NCBI RefSeq assembly: GCF_044385915.1
Contig: NZ_JBISCC010000129.1
Span: 372,001-436,000, forward strand
Source: Thalassobellus citreus
GTDB taxonomy: Bacteria; Bacteroidota; Bacteroidia; Flavobacteriales; Flavobacteriaceae
Direction of reading: 5' to 3'
Length of the DNA stretch: 64,000 nucleotides
The first letter of the stretch is position 1. Each line of letters opens with the position of its first letter. The notes below the pieces were generated by a model that saw only the letters and a program-made list of their open reading frames with translations, searched no databases and was not told the DNA's origin. A program made the translations under genes and the position numbers. Below are positions 15,409 through 23,231 of this stretch, one piece after another.

Positions 15409-16608
15409 TTATAAAACCCCAACTGCAACCATACATTGCCTCATAGTTAAGTAAGTGCGCTCAATATCATCATCTAAACCAATAGAAAATCTAATTAATC
15501 CATTACTCAGACCCATGGCTTGTTGTTCGTCTTCAGGAATTTCAGACGATGTTGAAGTTCCGGGAGCGCTAAATAGTGTTTTATAAAATCCTAAGCTAAC
15601 CGCTAGATAGCCTAAGTTTTTGTTTTGCATGAGCTCCATTAATTCGTTAGCTTTTTCTAAAGAGCCCACATCAATAGTTAGCATGCCTCCAAACCCATAT
15701 TTTTCATTCATCATACTTTTAAATAACTTATGAGACGGGTGCGATTGTAATCCAGGGTATACGGTTTTTAAACCATCAGACTCAAATTTTTCTGCTAAAT
15801 ACACGGCATTTTTACTATGTTGTTGCATTCTTATGTGCAGGGTTCTTAAGTTTTTTAAAACTGAGGAAGCTCTTAAGCTATCCATTGTAGAGCCTAATAA
15901 CATAGAAGCTCCAGTGTTTACATTACGTAAATCGTTTATAAATTCTTGGGTGCCACAAATAACACCTCCAACAGTATCGCTAGAGCCATTTATGAATTTT
16001 GTTAAACTGTGAATTACAATATCTGCTCCTAAAATAGCAGGAGAAATTGATAACGGAGAAAATGTATTATCTACAACTAATTTTAAGTTGTGTTTTTTAG
16101 CAATCTCAGATAGCCCTTTTATATCTGCCACTTCTAATAGCGGATTGCTAACAGCTTCGCAGTACAATACTTTTGTGTTTTTTGTAATAGCAGCTTCAAC
16201 TTTTTGTAAATTAGTTATATCAACAAAAGAAGTTTCAATATTAAAACGAGGTGTAAAGTTTTTTAAAAAAGCATAAGTGCCTCCGTAAATAGTTCTGCTA
16301 GATATAATATGATCGCCAGCATTACAAAGTTGTAGTAAAACGGGGGTGATAGCTCCCATTCCCGAAGCCGATACATTGGCAGTTTCTGTGCCTTCCATAG
16401 CCGCTAAAGCTTCGCCTAAATATAAATTAGAAGGCGAGGAGTGACGCGAGTATAAATAACAACCATCTGCATTACCTTCAAAGGTATCAAACATAGTTTT
16501 TGCTGAGAGGAAGGTATATGTTGAAGAATCTGATATAGATGGGTTTACTCCTCCAAATTCTCCAAAATATTGTAAGTCTTGTATATTGTTTGCGGGTTTA
16601 AATGCCAT
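15409..16608 (-). CDS. Cys/Met-metabolism PLP enzyme, methionine gamma-lyase-like
   Basis: A 399-residue fold-type I PLP enzyme of the Cys/Met metabolism family (methionine gamma-lyase, cystathionine lyases and synthases). PLP-binding landmarks are Tyr109 in TIYGGTY, Asp180 in VVDNTF and the Schiff-base Lys204 in SLTKFING. YSRHSSPSN (53-61) is the equivalent of the family YSRxxNPT motif. The gene is divergent from an lrp/asnC-type regulator with 158 bases between them. In many bacteria such a regulator controls methionine or branched-chain amino-acid degradation genes, so a catabolic gamma-lyase is the best guess. Exact reaction is not decided. Confidence 0.85.
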   Translation of the reverse strand: MAFKPANNIQDLQYFGEFGGVNPSISDSSTYTFLSAKTMFDTFEGNADGCYLYSRHSSPSNLYLGEALAAMEGTETANVSASGMGAITPVLLQLCNAGDHIISSRTIYGGTYAFLKNFTPRFNIETSFVDITNLQKVEAAITKNTKVLYCEAVSNPLLEVADIKGLSEIAKKHNLKLVVDNTFSPLSISPAILGADIVIHSLTKFINGSSDTVGGVICGTQEFINDLRNVNTGASMLLGSTMDSLRASSVLKNLRTLHIRMQQHSKNAVYLAEKFESDGLKTVYPGLQSHPSHKLFKSMMNEKYGFGGMLTIDVGSLEKANELMELMQNKNLGYLAVSLGFYKTLFSAPGTSTSSEIPEDEQQAMGLSNGLIRFSIGLDDDIERTYLTMRQCMVAVGVL

Positions 16609-16723
16609 AATGAAAGTTTTAGTGTTTAAACAAAATTGATTTTTTTTAGAATTAAAAACAATAGATTACTAATTGTTTGATATATAAAACTATAATAATT
16701 GATAATTATAGATTATTTTATTG

Positions 16724-16731
16724 TAGTTTTG
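16724..16731 (+). promoter_or_regulatory. -7 box upstream of the lrp-type gene
   Basis: TAGTTTTG matches TAnnTTTG, 35 bases upstream of the regulator ATG in the shared divergent region. Confidence 0.45.
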
Positions 16732-16766
16732 AGTCTTGAATATGTTTTACTGAAAAATTTTCCATT

Positions 16767-17225
16767 ATGATTTTTGATGCTATAGATAAAAAGTTATTAG
16801 AATATTTACAAAAGGACAGTAAGCAAACAAATAAAGAACTATCTAACAAGTTAAATTTGTCTGTTACTGCTGTTTATGAACGTATAAAAAAGCTTGAAAA
16901 AGAAGGGTTTATAAATAAATATGTGGCATTGGTTAATAAACAGCAGGTCGATAAATCATTTGTTGCGTTTTGTCATATTAAGCTTATTCAGCACACTCAA
17001 GATTATGTCGTAAAATTTGAAAAAGAAGTCACTAATTTAAATGAAGTGTTAGAGTGTTATCATATTAGTGGTGATTACGACTACTTACTAAAAGTATTGG
17101 TAAAAGATATGGTTGCTTTTAGAGAATTTATGGTAAACAAGTTAACATCAATTAATCATATTGGTAGTACACATAGTATGTTTGTAATAAATGAAGTAAA
17201 GCACACTACAGCAATTAATTTTTAA
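16767..17225 (+). CDS. Lrp/AsnC-family transcriptional regulator
   Basis: A 152-residue leucine-responsive-type regulator. Residues about 5-60 form the winged helix-turn-helix (AIDKKLLEYLQKDSKQTNKE, then LNLSVTAVYERIKKLEKEGFI). Residues about 70-145 form the RAM ligand-binding domain, with the typical CYHISGDYDYLLKVLVKDM segment. It is divergent from the methionine gamma-lyase-like gene and separated by only one base from the downstream CPBP gene. Lrp-type proteins commonly regulate the divergent gene, so it probably senses an amino acid such as methionine and controls the lyase. That target is inferred from position. Confidence 0.93.
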   Translation: MIFDAIDKKLLEYLQKDSKQTNKELSNKLNLSVTAVYERIKKLEKEGFINKYVALVNKQQVDKSFVAFCHIKLIQHTQDYVVKFEKEVTNLNEVLECYHISGDYDYLLKVLVKDMVAFREFMVNKLTSINHIGSTHSMFVINEVKHTTAINF

Positions 17226-17226
17226 A

Positions 17227-17853
17227 ATGAATTCAATATCCTATAAAAGTATCGAGTTTTTTATCATTTTTATACTAATACCAGTAAGTTACTCACTTCC
17301 TTATTCTTTGTATTTAAAACTCTCTCTTGGGATTTTGGGATTATTTTACATCATTTATATTTTATTGAAAGTTGAAAACCAGAAAATTAAAATAACTCCT
17401 AAGTTAAATTGGAAACGCTTTTGGAAAGAAACATTAATTAAACTTTTAATAATTGCCGTTTTAACAACGTTTTTTGTTTGGTTAACTCATTCAGAGGTGC
17501 TTTTTGAAGTTGTTATTAATAAACCTATTATGTGGGTTAAATTTATTTTTATTTACAGCTTATTTTCAGTGTATCCACAAGAGTTATTGTATAGAACGTT
17601 CTTTTTTAAACGTTATAAAATGTTGTTTAAAAACAAATCGCTTTTCCTTTTTGTAAATGCCATTGTGTTTTCTTTAGCACATTTATTTTTTAAGAATTCC
17701 TTGGTGCTAATTTTAACTTTTTTAGGAGGTTTGCTATTTGCATTTACGTTTAATAAAACAAAATCAACACTTTTAGTATCTATCGAACATGCTATTTATG
17801 GTAGTTGGTTATTTACTGTTGGTATGGGTGGTATGCTAGGATTTCCTACTTAA
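17227..17853 (+). CDS. CPBP-family intramembrane protein with altered active-site motif
   Basis: A 208-residue membrane protein with about six hydrophobic segments, of the CPBP (CAAX protease and bacteriocin-processing) family. The usual EExxxR motif is present as QELLYR (118-123), so the first glutamate is replaced by Gln118. The second motif FxxxH is present as FSLAH (His152). The last motif (HxxxN/D) appears as HAIYG (from His188) and lacks the usual Asn. Because two motif positions differ, protease activity is uncertain. The start codon is one base after the lrp-type stop, so the two are probably co-transcribed. Confidence 0.82.
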   Translation: MNSISYKSIEFFIIFILIPVSYSLPYSLYLKLSLGILGLFYIIYILLKVENQKIKITPKLNWKRFWKETLIKLLIIAVLTTFFVWLTHSEVLFEVVINKPIMWVKFIFIYSLFSVYPQELLYRTFFFKRYKMLFKNKSLFLFVNAIVFSLAHLFFKNSLVLILTFLGGLLFAFTFNKTKSTLLVSIEHAIYGSWLFTVGMGGMLGFPT

Positions 17854-17940
17854 AATGTTTTAACATTTAATAACTCTCACATAGTTGAGTCTTTTTTATT
17901 ACTTTTAAAAAACTTTTTTTAACTAAAATTAAATGTAAAT

Positions 17941-18456
17941 ATGAAAAAAATAAGTTACATCCTTTTTGGGGTTATTATAGGAGCGTTAGCTACCTATTAT
18001 TTTTGTCCAAGACAAGTTGAATTAGAAAGTTTAGAGACTAGAATGGTAATACCTAAAGATACAATTTCGGTAGCAGAAGCTATTAAATTAAGTAATAATT
18101 GGACAAATAATAATCCTACAGAAATAGATTCTACTTTAGAAGTAGAAGGTTCAAAAAAGGCAACACGTTCTGTATGGTGGGCATTAAAAGATGTTAATGA
18201 ATATTTGGCTTACGCAAAGGCAAAATCTGATACATTGGGTTATAATATGACTGGTATACGGGTGTACTTAGGTAATTATGGTAAAAATGCTAAGCCCTCT
18301 AAAAAGAATAGAAATACTATGTTCATTGTTCCAACAGGAAATAAAACGATTTCTAAAGCAAGTAGTATAAATATAATTTTACCACCTTCAGATGATGATA
18401 TCCCTGCTCCTCCTTTGAATAGAGGAGATGGAGGAACAGAACCTTATCAGCCATAA
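17941..18456 (+). CDS. Conserved flavobacterial membrane-anchored protein, first gene of a sensor-kinase group
   Basis: A 171-residue protein of unknown function. Residues about 4-22 are one hydrophobic segment (an uncleaved anchor or signal). A soluble region contains conserved-looking stretches: SVAEAIKLSNNW (about 43-54), RSVWWALKDVNEYLAYAKAK (about 76-95) and TGIRVYLGNYG (about 103-113). The C-terminus is Pro/Gly/Asp-rich and low in complexity. I recall proteins of this type being encoded just upstream of small membrane proteins and HisKA_3 kinases in flavobacteria. Gene order here repeats that pattern: 6 bases separate it from the next gene. It may be an extracytoplasmic partner of the sensor. 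Confidence 0.7.
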   Translation: MKKISYILFGVIIGALATYYFCPRQVELESLETRMVIPKDTISVAEAIKLSNNWTNNNPTEIDSTLEVEGSKKATRSVWWALKDVNEYLAYAKAKSDTLGYNMTGIRVYLGNYGKNAKPSKKNRNTMFIVPTGNKTISKASSINIILPPSDDDIPAPPLNRGDGGTEPYQP

Positions 18457-18462
18457 TATTAC

Positions 18463-19188
18463 GTGGAAGAGTTCTTAAAAGAAAATTATAGTTTATTAAC
18501 TCATGTTTTTGAAGCTATTGCAGCAATAACTGGATTGTTATTATTTAAAAAATATAAATTTACTGTTGTTAAATATTTTATATATTTTTTAGTCTATTTA
18601 ACTATTTGCGATTTAGCTAATCAATATAATAGGTATGTCCATCCAGATATGTTTTTAAGTTTTTTAGTAGGAACTGTTTTTAAGAAAAATTTTTGGTGGT
18701 GTACATTATATTGGGATATTGGTGCTATTTTATTTTTTGTTTTTTATTTTAATAGAATATTAAAAAAAGAATCTTTCAAAAAAATAATTTCTATTAGTGG
18801 TTTAGTTTTTTTTGTGTTTTCAATAGGGTGTATTATTATTAATTGGGATGATTTTTTTATTAAATTCTTTACAAGTATCGTTGTATTCGGTGCCCTAATA
18901 ATAATTTTGTGTTGTATGTTTTATTTTGTAGAAATTTTACAAAGTGATAAGGTTTTAACATTTTATAAATCTATGAATTTCTATATTACTACTGGTATAT
19001 TCATTTGGTGGTTAATTATTACTCCTATTGTGTTTTATGATGTTTACTATGTGTATGATAGTTTAAAAAATATATATATTGATTGGGATTTTACTATGCT
19101 AAGACAGCAGATTTATTTGTTTTCAAATATTTTAATGTATTCAACTTTTACCTTTGCTTTAATATGGTGCAGACCTCAGAACGATTAG
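18463..19188 (+). CDS. Multi-pass membrane protein, probable sensor subunit
   Basis: A 241-residue protein, very rich in Phe, Ile and Tyr, with about seven hydrophobic segments (roughly 10-28, 33-52, 78-95, 105-125, 132-152, 170-190 and 215-235). It starts at GTG 18463, 6 bases after the preceding stop; no better start is visible. Its 3' end overlaps the start of the histidine kinase gene by 25 bases, so the two are translationally linked. It has no recognised enzymatic motif. The coupling suggests it supplies the membrane-sensing part of the kinase, which has only one membrane helix of its own; this is inference. Confidence 0.7.
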   Translation: MEEFLKENYSLLTHVFEAIAAITGLLLFKKYKFTVVKYFIYFLVYLTICDLANQYNRYVHPDMFLSFLVGTVFKKNFWWCTLYWDIGAILFFVFYFNRILKKESFKKIISISGLVFFVFSIGCIIINWDDFFIKFFTSIVVFGALIIILCCMFYFVEILQSDKVLTFYKSMNFYITTGIFIWWLIITPIVFYDVYYVYDSLKNIYIDWDFTMLRQQIYLFSNILMYSTFTFALIWCRPQND

Positions 19189-19961
19189 TTAGTTCAGCTT
19201 CAGAACGATATTTATTAGTGTATATGATTGCTGTTTTAGTAATTATAACAACTTTAGTTATAGTCTTTTTTGTTGTATTCTTAAAACGAAAAAATAAATT
19301 ACTATTAGATAAAATGAAACAACAACAGGCTTTTGAAGAGGAGATAGCATTGGCTCAAACAGAAACTCAAGAACAGACCTTAAAGAATATTGGATGGGAA
19401 TTACATGATAATGTCGGACAGTTACTTTCATTTGCCAGTATGCAGCTAAGTATTTTAAAAATGCAGGTTGCAGATGATTTTAAAGATAAATTTAAAGATA
19501 CAACTGATGCCTTAAGGGAAAGTTTGTCTGAAGTGAGAGCGCTTTCCAAAACATTAAATAATGAGGTGGTTTTGAATATAGGTTTTGAAAAATCCATTAC
19601 TAATGAGTTAAACCGACTTAAAAAAATGAAGTTTAATTCTGCTGAGCTTAAAATAATAGGAGATAAAGTAGTTTTTAAAAACAGAAAACATGAAATTATT
19701 ATTTTTAGAATTTTACAAGAATTTTTATCAAATTCGGTAAAATATTCTGAAGCTAAAAATTTAGAGATTACTTTAGATTATAAACCTGATAACTTATTAA
19801 TTACTGCAAAAGATGATGGAGTAGGTTTTAATATGAGCAATGTAGAAACAGGTTCGGGTTTAATTAATATGAAAAGTAGAGCCGCTTTAATTAATGCAGA
19901 ATTGAATATTGTTTCAAAACTTAAAGGAGGTGTTTTGTTAACATTAATCTACCCATACTAA
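19164..19961 (+). CDS. Sensor histidine kinase, HisKA_3 (NarX/LiaS/DesK-like) type
   Basis: A 265-residue kinase with the start at 19164 (MVQTSERLVS); a longer frame from 19083 would overlap the previous gene by over 100 bases and is not preferred. One membrane helix (about 16-40) is followed by a coiled coil (about 45-75). The HisKA_3 dimerisation helix has phospho-acceptor His81 in WELHDNVGQLLSF. The ATPase domain has an N-box-like FLSNSVKYSEA (about 187-197) and G-box DDGVGFN and GSGLINMKSRA. These kinases normally pair with NarL/LuxR-type regulators, but no response-regulator gene is next to it; the following gene is a pseudouridine synthase on the other strand. Confidence 0.9.
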   Translation: MVQTSERLVSSASERYLLVYMIAVLVIITTLVIVFFVVFLKRKNKLLLDKMKQQQAFEEEIALAQTETQEQTLKNIGWELHDNVGQLLSFASMQLSILKMQVADDFKDKFKDTTDALRESLSEVRALSKTLNNEVVLNIGFEKSITNELNRLKKMKFNSAELKIIGDKVVFKNRKHEIIIFRILQEFLSNSVKYSEAKNLEITLDYKPDNLLITAKDDGVGFNMSNVETGSGLINMKSRAALINAELNIVSKLKGGVLLTLIYPY

Positions 19962-19971
19962 ATAATAATAT

Positions 19972-20670
19972 TTAACTAGAACAAGCGTCCCAAATAGAAT
20001 CTTTTGGTAAAGGTGCAGTAATTGTTATTGGTTCTTTTTTTACAGGATGAATAAATTCAATATATCTAGCATGTAAATGAATGCTAGCGTCTTTATTACT
20101 TCTGTCAAAACCATATTTTAAATCACCTTTTATCGGGCTACCAATATTTGATAGTTGTGACCGTATTTGATGGTGCCTACCAGTTTCTAAATTAATTTCA
20201 AGTAAGAAATAATTATCTAGTTTTTTTAATAATTTATAATGAAGAATAGCCTTTTTACTATCTTTTATTTCCTTAGAGTAAGCAGTAGATTTGTTGTTTT
20301 TAGGGTTCTTTTTTAACCAGTTAATTAAAGTGTCGTTATCCTTTTTAGGTTTGTTTTTAACAATAGTCCAATAAGTTTTCTGTATATCTTTCGAAACAAA
20401 AAGTGCATTTATTCGTGGTAACACCTTGCTGGTTTTTGCAAATATAACCAAGCCGGTTGTTGGTCTGTCTAATCTGTGTACGGTTCCTAAATAAACATTT
20501 CCTGGTTTGTTGTACTTGTCTTTAATGTATTCTTTAACAACATCACTTAGTGGTTTGTCTCCTGTTTTATCGCCTTGTACAATATCGCCAGCTCGTTTAT
20601 TAACCACAATTATGTGATTGTCTTCAAATAGAACTTGCAGGTTAGATTTATTAGAAATAATCTTAGACAT
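19972..20670 (-). CDS. RluA-family pseudouridine synthase
   Basis: A 232-residue RNA pseudouridine synthase of the RluA family. The catalytic aspartate lies in GTVHRLDRPTTGLVIFAKT (about 62-80), and LETGRHHQIRSQLS (about 157-170) and PIKGDLKYG follow as expected. No S4 RNA-binding domain is present: the protein begins almost directly at the catalytic domain, as in the short RluA/RluC-like forms. It probably modifies rRNA or tRNA, but the target uridine cannot be assigned from the sequence. The gene ends 10 bases from the convergent histidine kinase. Confidence 0.92.
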   Translation of the reverse strand: MSKIISNKSNLQVLFEDNHIIVVNKRAGDIVQGDKTGDKPLSDVVKEYIKDKYNKPGNVYLGTVHRLDRPTTGLVIFAKTSKVLPRINALFVSKDIQKTYWTIVKNKPKKDNDTLINWLKKNPKNNKSTAYSKEIKDSKKAILHYKLLKKLDNYFLLEINLETGRHHQIRSQLSNIGSPIKGDLKYGFDRSNKDASIHLHARYIEFIHPVKKEPITITAPLPKDSIWDACSS

Positions 20671-20680
20671 AATTAGATCT

Positions 20681-20773
20681 TTATATTTTTAGTGTTGATT
20701 TAAATTTAGAGACCATTTTAATAATTTCATCAAGTTCAGATAAAAGAGGATTTAATTCTTCTTTGGAAATTCT
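20681..20773 (-). pseudogene. Remnant of a four-helix-bundle (IVP/S23-type) protein gene
   Basis: Minus-strand codons from about 20773 to the TAA at 20681-20683 read as a helix: RISKEELNPLLSELDEI, then IKMVSKFKSTLKI, then stop. An in-frame stop precedes it and no start is present. The last ~30 residues resemble the C-terminus of flavobacterial four-helix-bundle proteins related to 23S rRNA-intervening-sequence proteins. It appears to be the 3' end of a deleted gene. The homology is judged by eye. Confidence 0.4.
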
Positions 20774-20835
20774 TTAAATCTATGCATTAATTTAAATCTA
20801 ATATGTCTAAGATTCTAAAGGTCTAAAAACCTATA

Positions 20836-21654
20836 TTAATACTGTTCAGAATCATTAGGGAAATCTTTAGATTTTACATCACCAACATATTGAGAAATAG
20901 CACTTGTCATATCTTCATATAAATTCATATATCGACGTAAAAAACGCGGATTAAATTCATGCGTCATGCCAAGCATATCATGTAATACTAAAACTTGTCC
21001 GTCAACACCATTTCCAGCACCAATGCCAATAATAGGAATGCTAACACTTTCGGCTACTTGTTTTGCTAAAGCTGCTGGTATTTTTTCAAGTACAATGGCA
21101 AAGCATCCAATACGTTCTAATACTTTAGCATCTTTAATTAAATCGGCAGCTTCTTTTTCTTCTTTAGCACGAACCGTATATGTTCCAAATTTATAAATAG
21201 ATTGAGGCGTTAAACCCAAATGGCCCATAACAGGAATTCCAGCATTTAAAATTCGTTTTATAGAATCTTTTATTTCTCTACCACCTTCTAGTTTTACAGA
21301 ATGCGCACCACTTTCCTTCATAATTCTAATAGCAGAACGTAAGGCTTCTTTAGGGTCACTTTGGTAACTTCCAAAAGGTAAATCTACAACCACTAAGGCA
21401 CGATTAATAGCTCGAATTACAGAAGACGCATGGTAAATCATTTGGTCTAAAGTAATTGGTAGAGTTGTTTCGTGTCCTGCCATAACATTACTAGCAGAAT
21501 CTCCAACCAGAATAACATCTATGCCAGCAGTATCAACAATTTTTGCCATGGTATAATCATAAGCCGTAAGCATTGATATTTTTTCACCATTAGTTTTCAT
21601 ATCAACTAATGTTTTCACTGTAATACGTTTATATTCTTTTTTTGCTGTAGACAT
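20836..21654 (-). CDS. panB: 3-methyl-2-oxobutanoate hydroxymethyltransferase
   Basis: A 272-residue ketopantoate hydroxymethyltransferase, the first committed step of pantothenate (coenzyme A) synthesis: it adds a hydroxymethyl group from 5,10-methylene-tetrahydrofolate to 2-oxoisovalerate. Hallmarks are MLTAYDYTMAKIVD (about 28-41), VGDSASNVMAGHETTLPITL (about 50-69, magnesium and substrate site), VKLEGG (about 118-123), GIPVMGHLGLTPQ (about 137-149) and IGIGAGNGVDGQVLVLHDM (about 200-218). Length is standard (about 264-272). No panC or panD is adjacent. The enzyme is cytoplasmic. Confidence 0.97.
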   Translation of the reverse strand: MSTAKKEYKRITVKTLVDMKTNGEKISMLTAYDYTMAKIVDTAGIDVILVGDSASNVMAGHETTLPITLDQMIYHASSVIRAINRALVVVDLPFGSYQSDPKEALRSAIRIMKESGAHSVKLEGGREIKDSIKRILNAGIPVMGHLGLTPQSIYKFGTYTVRAKEEKEAADLIKDAKVLERIGCFAIVLEKIPAALAKQVAESVSIPIIGIGAGNGVDGQVLVLHDMLGMTHEFNPRFLRRYMNLYEDMTSAISQYVGDVKSKDFPNDSEQY

Positions 21655-21791
21655 CTTTTTTAATTTTTGAGTACGTAAAAATACTAAAACTAATTCGTTT
21701 GAAGTAAAAGAAAAGGTGCTTAATTAGTTAAAAAACACCTTTAGTTTTCAAAGCTTATTTTGAATGTTTTAATTAAAATAAATCTATTGTT

Positions 21792-23126
21792 TTACTCAAT
21801 TAATTCACCATTTACTTTTACATTATTGAATGTAAGGTTTTCTATTATTGATTTATCATAATCACCATTTTCAGCTTCAGTATTTATGTTTTCAAACGTA
21901 AAATTTGAAAGTTTGTCATATTCAGTAATTTTCATGTCATAAAAAACATCACATTTTATATCAATATTTCTCATTGTAATATTACTTGAATAAGATAGAG
22001 GTACATCTTCTCTTCCTTTTAAATCGAAGAATTGTGTCCAAGGTTTTATGTAAATAAAGCTATGTACTTGCCCTGTAATATTCTCTACGGTAATGTATTC
22101 ATAATTTTGTGCTGTATCTGGACGCATTTTAAGCCATAATAAACGTTTAGCATCTGTTGCTTTACAATTACGCATTATTATATTTTTATTATGAATAGAT
22201 TCGCTACCATTAGTTAATGCTGCATGGCAAAAACCAAATTCGCAATCTTCTATAATAATATTCGTGTTTTCTCCATTGCTTGCATCTTTATTTGCCCAAG
22301 GTCCTTTACCGCCTTTTAAAGCAATAGCATCATCATTTACAGCCATATAACACCCTTTTACTAATACATTAGAACACACATCTAAATCTATAGCATCTGT
22401 ACTTGGAGCTTTAATAGGTTTGTGTGGCGAGGTAATGCGTAAATCTAAAATTTTCACATTATTACATTGATAATAGTGGCTAGACCAAAACCCAGAATTT
22501 CTAAGATGTACATCTTGTAATTGTATATTATCACATTTCCAAATAAATACTAAGCGTGGTCTAGAAACCTCAAGGTTTGTGCATTTAGGATTTTCTTTTC
22601 TACGTTGCCAAAAGGCTTTCCAGTAGTTTAAACCATTACCATCAATAATACCGTTACCAGTAATAGTAAAACCATTTACCCCAAAAGCATTTACAAGCGC
22701 CGAAAAATATTCTATACTTTGGCCTTCAATTCTAGAAGCTTCAAAAGGATAATCTTTAATATTATCAGATCCTTTTAAAACGCCACCTTTTACAACATGT
22801 AAATGGGTGTTAGGTTTAAAGAACAAGGCGCCACTTAAAAAGGTGCCTTCTGGTACAATAATTACACCCCCACCATTTCTGTAGGCTTCATCTATAGTGT
22901 TTTGAATTGCAACAGTTTGTACAATAGTACTATCGTTAGTTACACCATAATCTGTAATCGTATAAAATTTACCAAGATCGGTAGGGTTTATTTTTGAATC
23001 GTCTAAAAACCAATCTGGTATTATTGTTCCGTCAGGGAAGACGTTTTTATTGTTTACTTTTTCTTTGGTTTGTTGTGAACACGATGCTAATAATACAGTG
23101 AGAACTAATAAATAAAGGTTTTTCAT
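21792..23126 (-). CDS. GH28-family polygalacturonase-like lipoprotein
   Basis: A 444-residue exported lipoprotein with signal peptide and lipobox LLASC (Cys16). The mature protein is a right-handed parallel beta-helix of glycoside hydrolase family 28, which hydrolyses galacturonan or related uronans. Catalytic-region motifs are recognisable: STDAIDLD (for NTD), NDDAIALK (for the DD pair), GFCHAALTNGSE (GHG-like histidine) and LWLKMR (RIK-like). The N-terminal GVTNDSTIVQTVAIQNTIDE strand is typical of the fold. GHG is replaced by CHA, so the exact substrate may differ from polygalacturonan. It is alone on its strand between panB and serine dehydratase, not in an obvious utilisation locus. Confidence 0.85.
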   Translation of the reverse strand: MKNLYLLVLTVLLASCSQQTKEKVNNKNVFPDGTIIPDWFLDDSKINPTDLGKFYTITDYGVTNDSTIVQTVAIQNTIDEAYRNGGGVIIVPEGTFLSGALFFKPNTHLHVVKGGVLKGSDNIKDYPFEASRIEGQSIEYFSALVNAFGVNGFTITGNGIIDGNGLNYWKAFWQRRKENPKCTNLEVSRPRLVFIWKCDNIQLQDVHLRNSGFWSSHYYQCNNVKILDLRITSPHKPIKAPSTDAIDLDVCSNVLVKGCYMAVNDDAIALKGGKGPWANKDASNGENTNIIIEDCEFGFCHAALTNGSESIHNKNIIMRNCKATDAKRLLWLKMRPDTAQNYEYITVENITGQVHSFIYIKPWTQFFDLKGREDVPLSYSSNITMRNIDIKCDVFYDMKITEYDKLSNFTFENINTEAENGDYDKSIIENLTFNNVKVNGELIE

Positions 23127-23231
23127 TTTTTAATAGGGTAAGTTTAGTGGTTATGCTTTTTATGTTAATAAGCATGTAAAAATAGTGAATTATGTATAGA
23201 CTGTAAAGGTTTTCTTGAAAGATATAACGCT

